From Paraglomus occultum (taxonomy: Eukaryota; Glomeromycota; Glomeromycetes; Paraglomerales; Paraglomeraceae), in NCBI GenBank assembly GCA_910592205.1, contig CAJVPJ010001396.1, positions 1 through 10,094 on the forward strand: a stretch of DNA of 10,094 nucleotides. The letters are read 5' to 3'. Below are positions 1 through 7,739 of the stretch, piece after piece. Below the pieces are notes generated by a model. That model was not told the origin of the DNA. It did no database searches and was given only the letters and a program-made list of their open reading frames with translations. The first letter of the stretch is position 1. The number at the start of each line of letters is the position of its first letter. The position numbers were made by a program, and so were the translations under genes.

Positions 1-277
1 TTAAACTTTTAACGATAAAGCAATAATATAGACGCGTAATGCTAACCTCTTTGACAAGTTCTTTAATTAACTCATCTTTACAACTGCCCTCCTCAAAAAA
101 CAAGGTTTTCATTGCAACAGTCGTGCCAGACGCCTTGATTTTGGCCTTGTAGACTACACCATATGCACCACGACCTATAGGCATAGGATGGATAATGATA
201 TCTTCATCTGAACAACACTCGATTAAACCTTCTCTCAGGCTCTCATTTAACCACTCTTTGTGCGCATACTTGGACAT
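1..277 (-). CDS. Protein kinase, N-terminal exon (partial, runs off left edge)
   Basis: The first exon runs from ATG at 277 down to about 47 (77 codons). It should then splice at a GTTAGC donor (46-41), because the frame meets a stop within the last few codons at the window edge. Residues 34-42 read IGRGAYGVV, a glycine-rich ATP loop. Residues 54-57 read VAMK, giving the ATP-anchoring Lys57 of subdomain II, followed by the start of helix C (ELIKELVKE). The leader KEWLNESLREGLIE is the type I associate with the expanded tyrosine-kinase-like/Sel1-associated kinases of arbuscular mycorrhizal fungi. An in-frame TAG lies upstream of the ATG, which supports this start. The catalytic HRD and DFG motifs lie outside the window, so activity cannot be judged. 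The predicted role is protein phosphorylation in the cytoplasm; the substrate is unknown. Confidence 0.85.
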   Translation of the reverse strand, partial: MSKYAHKEWLNESLREGLIECCSDEDIIIHPMPIGRGAYGVVYKAKIKASGTTVAMKTLFFEEGSCKDELIKELVKEVSITRLYYCFIVKSL

Positions 278-1206
278 TTTCCAGATAAAAAAGAAATAAC
301 TCTATCTAGAATTAGGTTGCATACGTTTTTTTATCCTGCAGATGAGATGCCCAGCACTTTGCCGTATACGGAACATGTAACGACAAAAAGTGATAGATAA
401 TCTATCGAATAATCTAGCAATCAGTCATTCTGTATTACAATATTATCAGATTTGTCAGTAATCAGATTGTTGTATTAGACATAAGTACCAATCATCGCGC
501 CGATAATTAAAAACTGCTCCATTAAGATTTGCCATTAAAAGATTCAGGAAACAAATATGTAAAACTAATAACCACATAATGGAAACAACTGTCAGCTAAT
601 AGAAAGTTAGGTTACGCCAACAAACAAACATTATATCATGGCATGGGTATGGTTAGTGCAGTAAGGATAAACAGAGTAATAGTAATATTTGCAAGAGAAA
701 GATGGACAAAGCGATCAACCATTTTGCGCATAGCCGAAATTAAAATTTTTTTCACATAATAATAATGATTGGTTTTACTTATCTTACTTTAAAGTGGACA
801 CATAAAACCGAAAGCTGTTCGTCTTTGCATTGGATAATACTTTCCCAATTTGACATCCAGTCGTACAGTAACTCAAATTACTGGGAAATGACGGAACACA
901 TTGTATAAATATGACTTTAACATGGTAAAGCAAAATAAGGACTTCTTTATTTAAACTTACATTTTTTAGTATCCGTCGCCCTAGCATTTCAGTTACTGTT
1001 GCCAGAATGATTGCGAAAATATTACGTTACGCCAAACGCGCAATTATTTATTGATCCGAACGAAAAACATGACCTCGGCAAAATTGCTACTCACCCTACT
1101 GAATGTATTGGAGTCATTCGTAACGTACCCATAACTTTTGCACTATATATTCTGACTTCGCAGTAGTTAAATGTTATTAAACTTTTTTGATAAACACGAT
1201 TACGAT
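278..1206. other. AT-rich spacer without a recognisable gene
   Basis: I see no convincing coding stretch on either strand. A minus-strand run at 784-987 starts with nine codons followed by a good GTAAGT donor, but no acceptor continues the frame. The ten bases GTTACGCCAA occur twice (near 613 and 1028), without further similarity. On the minus strand an AATAAA (1047-1052) lies about 155 nt past the stop of gene C and could serve as its polyadenylation signal. Confidence 0.5.
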
Positions 1207-1645
1207 TTACTCGCATCGAAACGAGATTAAAAAAAGTGCAATGGATAAAAAAGAAATATATAATGCGAGCAAGGTTATTACCGATCTAAATATTGCATTC
1301 TCACAATACATTTCGGATTGAGAATAACTATGCGGATTGTTTTTGTATCCAGATTTTTGTAAAACGATGACGATCTCGTGCCTTAATTCACGAAGCGACG
1401 CCGCCGCGACATTCAAGTCATCCAATTGTTTTCTAAACGATGCACTTTGTCCTGACTCAGACGCATTATCTCTTCGTTTTTTCAATTCACTCTGAATAAT
1501 ATCATGAATCTTTGAGACTCCTTGTATGATTTCACAAGGTTTGCATATGTTAGAGTTGAGGTCTAGAGGCTATTCAGAAAGTGCAGTGATGAGGATCAAG
1601 GAAGATGAGTAACAACCATCTAACATTGATGGAAAATTCGGTCAT
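1207..1645 (-). CDS. Gene C: small predicted tail-anchored protein, unknown function
   Basis: This is a two-exon model. Exon 1 is 1645-1625 (ATG plus six codons, MTEFSIN), the intron is 1624-1570 (GTTAGA...AATAG, phase 0), and exon 2 is 1569-1207 ending in TAA. The product is 127 aa. Residues 8-90 are polar and helix-prone (for example KIHDIIQSELKKRRD and FRKQLDDLNVAAASLREL), suggesting short coiled-coil helices. Residues 100-122 are strongly hydrophobic (VITLLALYISFLSIALFLISF region) and only three residues follow, which resembles a C-terminal membrane anchor. I do not recognise the family. The hydrophobic tail could instead be read-in intron: a GTAATA donor lies at its start, so the true C-terminus may differ. 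The promoter and 5' half exist as an inverted, broken copy at 5515-5935, which supports this start and intron boundary because the sequence around both is shared. One E-box palindrome lies 145 bp upstream of the ATG. Confidence 0.55.
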
Positions 1646-1816
1646 AATATACTCCCCTTCTAACTATAACAGCTGCCTTCCTAGTTGCTGGAAATATGGG
1701 AATGAATTGAACTGGCTGGATAGCAGGTTAGTCTTGTAGTAGTAATAGTAATAATCGGTAACCTTGCAATATAGTTTCAATTCTATTGCCGCCACTTGGC
1801 CGCAGCGTCATCCCGG
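1478..1816 (-). repeat. Inverted duplication, left copy (promoter plus 5' part of gene C)
   Basis: Read on the minus strand, 1816-1478 matches plus-strand 5515-5935 in order, with indels. It starts at CCGGGATGACGCTGCGGCC and continues through AACTATATTGCAAGGTT, a TTA/CTA-rich stretch, CTATCCAGCCAGTTCAATTC and TCTAGACCTCAACTCTAAC, ending at about GAATTGAAAA. This copy carries one E-box palindrome (1790-1803) where the right copy has two. It lacks a roughly 76-bp block present in the right copy after TTTCCAGC. It has its own extra block between the ATG region and the exon 2 acceptor, roughly matching its intron. Here the segment leads into an open gene (C). Confidence 0.9.
1790..1803 (-). promoter_or_regulatory. 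Single E-box palindrome upstream of gene C
   Basis: On the minus strand this reads GCGGCCAAGTGGCG, identical to four of the five motifs upstream of gene A. Its core GCCA-AG-TGGC is a near-palindrome containing CAAGTG, an E-box (CANNTG). It lies about 145 bp upstream of the proposed ATG of gene C, a reasonable distance for a transcription factor site. The bHLH link is family knowledge only. Confidence 0.45.
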
Positions 1817-1987
1817 AATAATTGAAAAAGTGATACGGTTTAAACTTTCTTGCATTCAATAGTAATTTTTGCACTTTCGGATGAATGTGCAAATTTTTGA
1901 TTTTTAAACAATTTAAACTTTAGTAGTATAACTTGATGTTATTTCTTGTAAATATGATGCAACTGCATTGTTCAATTATGTCAATGT

Positions 1988-2128
1988 TTACATTTGATTG
2001 CCAATAAAATGCGATTCCTCGGGCAATATTTGATAAATCTCCTTTTGCGCTTTTAAATGGATATGTGGATTAATTTTTAATGCTTTTTTAAATGCTTGAG
2101 TATCATAATCGTTTTTCGTAAGACAAAG
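1988..2128 (-). pseudogene. Coding-like tail resembling the end of a TPR protein
   Basis: One minus-strand frame is open from just after a TGA (2131-2129) to TAA (1990-1988). It reads TKNDYDTQAFKKALKINPH, then a helical stretch, and ends in SHFIGNQM. The pattern A-F-K-K-A-L-x-I-N-P is what the second helix of a tetratricopeptide repeat looks like. There is no ATG, and the segment lies in the 3' flank of gene A, so it is either a leftover of an old gene or a final exon whose partner I cannot find. At 46 codons, chance is a real alternative. Confidence 0.3.
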
Positions 2129-2280
2129 TCAGCTCTAGATAATTTCGTACTTTTACTCTAATATCTTGCAATTTTGTGTATATTAATACATTACACGTAA
2201 GTATGTGCCAAATTTGACACTAATTTTGCGGTGATTGAACCAAGCGATGGGGTGGTCATACTAGCCAAAGGCGTCGTTAT

Positions 2281-3607
2281 TTAAAACAAAGACCGGATCT
2301 GGAGCGAATCTGGAATCTCACGCGTGTACTTGATTTGCAAGGGGGGCGTAAAATATCCCTCTTCTGGTCGTAGTATGAAATCAGCGGCGAGGGCGGAGAC
2401 ACAATTCTGCAAATATAACAGATGAAATAATTTTAACACATATACACGGAGACTAAAACAGTTAAGGTATATGCATCAAATACCTCCAAAGCTACGAAAT
2501 GCGTGAACGCTGATTCGAACTGCGGCATGCTGAGTTGGTCTATCACCAATCTAGTGGCCAGAAGTGGCCAAGATCGGTACATGCCATCGTATTTGAGGTC
2601 CATGACGTAGCTTTGAACAACGGCCCCTATAATTTTATATACAGCTCTCGTAAACAAAAAAATTTAAGCAAAAAAAAAAAAATCAAGGGCGCACCGAAGT
2701 TTGTGAGTAATGCGCTTTCCCCAGGTCCGCCCCTCGCGGAAAGCTGCTGGTTTATCGACTTTTTGGCCCGCAAATGAGCCTTGATGATATCCTTAGTCTT
2801 CCGCAGGGGCCCGCATCCAAGCGGCTTGATTTCTGAGTTAAGAAAAGCGATGTCGTCAACGTGACACGAAAAATCAGGCCGCCTAGTCGTTCCTCTCATG
2901 GCCCGGTTTAATTTGACCTCGTAATTTTTCACACCCAGGAAGAGTGGTCGTATAAGATTATGGAGGTACATGACACAATGTTCGTCCTCAGAAGTTTTTG
3001 ACGGGGCGAGCAAGGGAATACACTCCCGCCTAATGGTAAAGCAAATAACCAATCAATTGCGTTCTATCATTAACTAGTGAATTGGAAGAATACTTACAGC
3101 TCATTAAACGCTCGCGCAGCAGCTCTGCCCAGCGCAGAACTATCTGGTATCATATAGCTATCCTCTCCGAGCGAATACCTTATCACGGCATTATGGACCA
3201 CGGTTGATAAGCTTTCCGGAATGACTGCTTTCTTCACACGGTAAGGATTTGCTTCGATGACTCTCGCCCATTCTTTCAATGTGAAGGCACCTGGATACGG
3301 ACAAATCTGGTCAAAGACCATGACTGCGGAAAGTGCCCTGATCAATAGACAAGAAAACGCATTTGGCAATAGAGGAATTGGAGAGTTAGACAATTTCCAA
3401 TGCATAAGGATGTGATAGTCAACGTTCATATTTCTACCATACTTACAAAATTTCGTATTTATTTTTCCAAGTTAGCTTTCCAGCTTTTAGCTTCCTCAAC
3501 GATTCCTGTTGATAGTTGCGAAACCTTTGCGAGACGTTGATATCGTCGAGTATCCACTACATAAAATAGTTTGCATAAAAGAAAAAAAAATATGAACGAA
3601 TGAAAGG

Positions 3608-3649
<42 letters not shown>

Positions 3650-5149
3650 CAAAATCCATTTTTGTAAATACCTCGCATAAAGGTTGTCTTCGTAATTGTT
3701 CCTCGATCGCATTGATTTCTATCGTGATCACTTCATCTCTATCATCACTATCTCCACTAGTATCAACAGATTGTGAGGATTCCTTAATTCCGTGCCATAA
3801 AAAAAAGGTCATAGTAAAAAATATAAGTGGTATTATATTAGTATTCAACATGTATGATGAACATTTCGCGGCTGTGTGATTGGAGGAGTTGCTACCGTAG
3901 CCGTAGTCGACGCCGTTTCTAAAGCTCTCTGCTGCAACTGATGCTGTATATGCATATCTACAGAGAATTGTTCGTCGACGATCTGACACACGTTTTCATT
4001 GCTTTGATCATTGACTTCCAGCTTGATAATACATTGAATAGTCAAGAATGACATATTAATATGTTTGAGCCTATGCGGATCACGCTCATTACATACGTTG
4101 TTCCTCTGTAGGAAGCACTTTTGTGTGGCCTTCACCTGCTGATAACAATAGTCAGCCTCTGTAGAAAAAATTACACATGCGTAGCGAACAAAAGAAAAGA
4201 ACTAACCTCCTGATCACTGACGAAATCCTCAGGATCTGATAAGCCGTCACTAAGAATTCAGAGATCATGTAAATTGTTAAATGCTAACATTTTCAAACAT
4301 TAACGGAAGTGCAACCTACTTTTCTAATGTCGGTATTGGACTTCCACTTTCGCTCACCTAAATAAATTGAAATTTATACGCACAAGGACATAACTATTTA
4401 CTAACTTTACGTAAAAAAAAAAAATCTCCCTCACTTTGCAAAGAAGGCGGCGCCTTTTAGATCTGACGGCCTCAATCGGTTCTTAGTCCCGCTGATGGCC
4501 ATAATCCCATCGAGAAACATGTCAGTGTACATAGTATTTCACCAAATCAATTGCTCTCCATGAAGAGAATACTAACGTCATCAACAGCTTTTCCAAAATA
4601 TTCGTAACCAGCCCAGATGCAAGGGTATCTCTTGTTTGCAGTTCTGTCCGCTAATAATGTAAGATAATATTAGAAGAGAGCAAATACAATCTGTTAGAGT
4701 AAACTGTTTCCTACCTCTTGAATAGCCTTAAATGCATCGCTGACTTGACTCTGCAATCTGAGACGAATGTAGCGATTTAAAATTGTCTCGGTCTCCTTCA
4801 GCTGCTCGAATGGCTAAGAAAACGAGGTTAAGCAACGAGTATGCAGTCTAATGTTTTCTCGCTGGCTCGTTACCTGAAAATCTATTAGCCGCCTGGCAAA
4901 AGCACGATATGCAAGATGTATTTCCTTTCTCAAGCACAAGTTATTTAACTCCTCCAGCCAAAGCCGCTGAACGCTCTGAATTGATTCGACTGGGATATTT
5001 AATATAATTATCTGCCGCATAAAGCCTCGATAGGTCCAGTCTTTAATTTCCATGGCTGCCAGCGCTGGATGAAGATCTTCTGGCGGATTGAATGGCGGAA
5101 GGACATCATCTGAGGCAAAAAACGGTCGCGAAGGCAGTTCAGCAGTCAT
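2281..5149 (-). CDS. Gene A: putative PD-(D/E)XK nuclease-like protein, 13 exons
   Basis: Hand-spliced exons: 5149-4874, 4813-4715, 4650-4577, 4491-4435, 4352-4320, 4249-4207, 4156-3863, 3782-3672, 3556-3447, 3337-3098, 3029-2695, 2626-2484 and 2406-2281. The frame stays open throughout and gives 646 aa. All introns are GT-AG and 50-115 nt. Residues 1-190 are a helix-rich region (for example ELNNLCLRKEIHLAYRAFAR) absent from paralogue B. Residues 191-330 are polar, with Gln/Thr-rich and acidic parts. The conserved half begins near 330: WARVIEANPYR (392-402), SEDEH (459-463), then RPDF with D498 and S-E512-I-K514, followed by helix LRAKKSINQQL. The order Glu, PD, ExK, basic helix fits a PD-(D/E)XK nuclease-like fold; that is inference. 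The C-terminus has MYRSWP and HFVALE. The exon 5 acceptor follows a second AG (4353) because the first would create a stop. The AAG acceptor of exon 8 is non-optimal. The start is the first ATG in frame. No signal peptide or membrane helix is seen. Confidence 0.75.
2825..2878 (-). other. PD-(D/E)XK-like signature in gene A
   Basis: Within exon 11 the protein reads P-D-F-S, then ten residues, then N-S-E-I-K (Asp498, Glu512, Lys514 of the model). The matching stretch in gene B has the same residues with identical spacing. In PD-(D/E)XK enzymes these positions bind metal and activate water. Family assignment is my inference from the motif, not from a profile match. Confidence 0.5.
3557..3671 (-). 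repeat. Intron 8 of gene A with (AG)17 microsatellite
   Basis: The intron starts GTATTT (3671) and ends TAG (3557). It contains 17 uninterrupted AG units on the plus strand (3611-3644), which is a CT run in the transcript. A second pyrimidine-rich stretch and the acceptor follow. The CT run may act as an extended polypyrimidine tract; it should be length-polymorphic between isolates. Confidence 0.9.
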
Positions 5150-5360
5150 AGAGTAAGATGAATATGTCGTTGGGCAAAAAGTGAGTAAGATAGACACGCA
5201 GTGCAGTCTGTAAATTTCTATCGCCGATCAATTTTCGACCCGTAGGTCGCGTTGGGTCGAATGCAAATTTATGTTACACAGGAACGTATGAAAATGGTGC
5301 GGTGAAAAATTTTTTTCTGGCGTTCGACGACCTTCGGGCGTCTCAGCTCCGTCACTTCCT

Positions 5361-5589
5361 GCGGCCAAGTGGCGATGGAAGCCGCGAGCTGCGCGTTCAT
5401 GAATCATATGCGGCCAAGTGGCGGTATGGTTCCTCTGGCGCACCTTACATGTCAAATGCCATTGCGACCAAGTGGCGGATGGCCTCTTTGTGGTAAGGTC
5501 AACTACAGGTAAGGCCGGGATGACGCTGCGGCCAAGTGGCGAGCTGATTCCTAAGATAGTTTTCAATCTGTTTGCGCGGCCAAGTGGCG
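5361..5589. promoter_or_regulatory. Array of five E-box near-palindromes upstream of gene A
   Basis: The 14-mer GCGGCCAAGTGGCG occurs at 5361, 5410, 5464 (one change, GCGACC), 5528 and 5576. The spacings are 49, 54, 64 and 48 bp. The sequences between copies are unrelated to each other. The core GCCA-AG-TGGC is symmetric around an E-box, CAAGTG. The patch is markedly GC- and CpG-rich compared with its surroundings. It lies 212-440 bp upstream of the gene A ATG and, on the other side, 220-450 bp before the broken ATG of the gene C copy, so it may once have been a shared divergent promoter. Confidence 0.7.
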
Positions 5590-5935
5590 GCAACAGAATT
5601 GTAACTATATTGCAAGGTTGCTGATTATTACTATTACTACTACAACAAGACTAACCTGCTATCCAGCCAGTTCAATTCATTCCCATATTTCCAGCCCTTG
5701 AAACCATTTCCACATCACCACAAACCAGTTACTGAGACCATTCAAACAGAAGTCTAATGAATAGCAATGGGCAACTAGGTAGGCAGCTGTTAGAAGGGGA
5801 GTATATATATGTCATAAGTGAATTTTCTGAATAGCATCTAGACCTCAACTCTAACATATGCAAACCTTGTGAAATCATACAAGGATTCGTTTGTTGTCTC
5901 AAAGGTTCATAATATTATTCAGAGCGAATTGAAAA
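5515..5935 (+). repeat. Inverted duplication, right copy
   Basis: This is the plus-strand counterpart of the minus-strand segment 1816-1478. The flanks diverge sharply at CCGGGATGACG on one side and after GAATTGAAAA on the other. It contains one extra 48-bp stretch between two motif copies (5528 and 5576) and an extra block of about 76 bp at roughly 5694-5770. Apart from indels the two copies are nearly identical over long runs, for example around CTATCCAGCCAGTTCAATTC, so the duplication looks fairly recent. Confidence 0.9.
5809..5935 (+). pseudogene. Broken copy of the start of gene C
   Basis: The position equivalent to the gene C start is ATG at 5809, but inserted bases place a TAA two codons later (ATG-TCA-TAA). 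The exon 2 equivalent begins after CTGAATAG and matches gene C (GACCTCAACTCTAACATATG). It then has a 10-base insertion (TTCGTTTGTT) relative to gene C that shifts the frame. Similarity stops after about 35 codons and the rest of the gene is missing. It is not expected to make protein. Confidence 0.7.
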
Positions 5936-6074
5936 CTAAGCAACTATTACTATTAATAAAGGAAAGGTTTCATCATTTACTCTATCTCCTTTTGCTGCAA
6001 CATGCCTGAGTTGTTCCAAGCCAAGTACAATTAACCCTTTTTTCTTTTACCAATCACCAGCAAACACAACAACT

Positions 6075-6630
6075 TTCAACAACTGGTTATTAATTTTTAT
6101 TCCAGTAGTATGTATTTTAACATAAATTAGTTTCAGATATATTATTATTTTTATATTAATATTAATATAGTAATAGGGGTAGGCTTATATTACTCACATC
6201 ATTATTATGGTTTATATTCATCACATAAAGTGAACATTAAAATTAACATGTCCATAATAATAATATCTCCCCTTATTTCTATTCTCAAAAAAAAATTAAG
6301 TGAACTTGAACATAAACAATTTTCATACCTATACTAACCCTAAGATCACAAATGGGGCATGCTGCAACAAAACCAGACAAAGTGAACATTTCATAAATGA
6401 GAGGCTGATTATGATGTGACTGTAAATTGACCAGGGTGATTGATGACGTTTTGAAGAAAGAATGGTGCTTCTGGACTGGTTAATTTTAATGCTCACTTTA
6501 TCATACCAGAATGTGATGAATATAAACCATAACAGGATTAATATAGGATTACCTCTATATATAAAAATATAATATGAAACTAATTTACATTAAATCCACT
6601 ATGGAACCCAAAAATTACAGCACCATTGAA
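6075..6630. mobile_element. AT-rich foldback (MITE-like) element
   Basis: The left arm (about 6075-6250) and right arm (about 6478-6630) are inverted copies of each other with indels. A 22-bp stretch at 6205-6226 is a perfect inverted match of 6511-6532. CATTAAAATTAAC (6235-6247) matches 6479-6491 inverted, and AAATTAGTTTCA (6124-6135) matches near 6589-6600 inverted. The loop of about 230 bp has no open frame of note. Long imperfect arms around a short non-coding loop fit a non-autonomous foldback or MITE element. I could not define a target-site duplication, so the outer limits are approximate. Confidence 0.65.
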
Positions 6631-6672
6631 TTATTTTAAAGAAGAAAGATAAAGAAAAATCACTTATGAAAT

Positions 6673-6933
6673 TTACCAAGAAAAATCATTATTATTAATA
6701 GTATTGTCACTGTCATCTGTTTCAATCCAGTCTTCGATAGCTTCTAGCGTTCTCTTCTTCGGATTCGTTTTTCGTTTGTAAAATCAACGTCCTTCGCGTA
6801 ATTCGCGGATTTCAGTGGCCATTTGATTAAATGAAAATATCGGATCCACAGTCTTTCGACGTTTACTTGATTTATTATTGCGCCTTTTCATAGGCTCAAT
6901 TAAATTGATTATTTTATCAATTTTCTGATTCAT
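6673..6933 (-). pseudogene. Small basic/acidic ORF with one in-frame TGA
   Basis: From ATG at 6933 (overlapping the upstream ORF's stop as ATGA) the frame reads MNQKIDKIINLIEPMKRRNN, a basic patch (KSSKRRK), then EIRELREGR. It meets TGA at 6786-6784 (codon 50). Past the stop the same frame continues for 36 codons with protein-like content: FYKRKTNPKKR, an acidic tail EDWIETDDSD, and TAA at 6675-6673. No intron of reasonable size removes the TGA. Likely readings are a recent nonsense change (CGA to TGA is a single transition), or a gene from a source reading TGA as sense. No family is recognised. Confidence 0.4.
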
Positions 6934-7028
6934 AATGATCTTTGTGGATTTTTATAATAAAGGTAATAATATCCAATGATAATTCCGATCAATAATCCGA
7001 GAATAAATTCGCTTGTGAGAGCAAACAT
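6930..7028 (-). CDS. 32-aa single-pass membrane peptide ORF
   Basis: From ATG at 7028 to TGA at 6930 the peptide is 32 aa. It has a short polar start (MFALTSEF), a hydrophobic helix with glycines four apart (GLLIGIIIG), an aromatic YYYLYY end and a basic tail (KNPQRSL). Charge distribution suggests N-out/C-in topology. A TATAAAAAA lies 77-85 bp upstream. The stop overlaps the next ORF's ATG (ATGA), an arrangement normal in bacteria and large DNA viruses but odd for a fungal nuclear gene. It is too short to identify and chance remains possible. Confidence 0.35.
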   Translation of the reverse strand: MFALTSEFILGLLIGIIIGYYYLYYKNPQRSL

Positions 7029-7104
7029 TAAAAATAAAATCTGTTGGACAGATTTTGTAAAAGCAGTTCGCGAAGCTTTTTGTGAAATAGCTCAATTTCG
7101 GTCG

Positions 7105-7113
7105 TTTTTTATA
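7105..7113 (-). promoter_or_regulatory. TATA-like box upstream of the membrane peptide ORF
   Basis: TATAAAAAA on the minus strand, 77 nt before the ATG at 7028. In AT-rich DNA such strings are common, so this is only suggestive. Confidence 0.25.
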
Positions 7114-7164
7114 GCAAACCTTTTTTTGAGTTGTAATCAACATGCGTAAATTACTGCGCATCAA

Positions 7165-7739
7165 TTATCATTGACCACTCTGCATACAATGGAAACAATA
7201 GCAGCAATTGTGAAAAGATCTCGAATGTTTCTAATCCTTACGTCATTGATTAAGCCACTGATCAGCGTTATTGGAGAGTGTACAGTACTATCGATCGGAA
7301 AATACATAACTGTATAGCGTTCTCATGACAGTTTCAGCTACAGGTAGTTTTCGCCTTTGGTTTTAGTAGTAGCTTATCGTTAATTCTTATCGATAAACGA
7401 GTATCGCATTTACTCCGAATATACTAATACTCGTTTTCCCTGAATTAATCGGTATAGTGCAGAAATTCGCTAATCTTTATATAGATAAAGCTCTTGTCAG
7501 TGGACACGCGTGTTATTAGTAGTATTTGTCTAGGATTAGCGTCACTCATTGATCGTAGTGAGAAAGTCTGGAAAAACGCAGGTCACTAATTGTCCCCCGA
7601 AGTTAATTATTGATAGAAGCCATGCTCCATCAAATCCGTCGAAGGTAGCTAATCCCTAGTGTCAATTGCTATCTGCCCCGTAATAGTCAGCACAATATAC
7701 AGTATATGTTAAAATTACGTGTCCGAATGTGGGCAATCT
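7165..7739. other. Spacer without a recognisable gene
   Basis: There are stops in all frames at short intervals. The only structure noted is a 10-bp perfect inverted repeat, AAACGAGTAT (7395-7404) and ATACTCGTTT (7427-7436), with a 22-nt loop. The stretch forms the 3' flank of gene B. Confidence 0.5.

Noticed and set aside
784-987. 67-codon minus-strand ORF with an initial MLGRRILKN followed by GTAAGT
   Set aside because: Past the donor the sequence looks non-coding, and the best acceptor (TTTCCCAG) gives an immediate stop. It cannot be joined to the kinase in frame.
2535-2777. 80-codon plus-strand ORF
   Set aside because: It lies antisense to exons 11 and 12 of gene A, which have a homologue in B. 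It crosses the poly-A/T stretch of an intron.
3459-3989. 176-codon minus-strand frame running through the CT microsatellite
   Set aside because: It mixes exon 8, an intron with the CT repeat and the wrong frame of exon 9. The correct frame of exon 9 gives a stretch matching gene B (KLTW motif).
5361-5589. CRISPR-like array (short palindromic repeats with unique spacers)
   Set aside because: Repeats are only 14 bp, spacers vary from 34 to 50 bp, the setting is a eukaryotic intron-rich locus, and no cas genes are present.
5228-5624. Several ORFs on both strands of the GC-rich array
   Set aside because: Stops are rare there only because of high GC. The frames are interrupted by motif repeats and no protein family is recognisable.
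1478-5935. Gene A as cargo of a transposon bounded by these inverted repeats
   Set aside because: The repeats consist of a recognisable gene's promoter and exons, not simple terminal sequences. No target duplication or transposase is seen, so segmental inverted duplication is the simpler reading.
6952-7164. 70-codon minus-strand ORF overlapping the membrane peptide
   Set aside because: It is in a different frame over the hydrophobic peptide and spans the TATA-like box. Composition is Lys/Cys/Phe-rich without a pattern.
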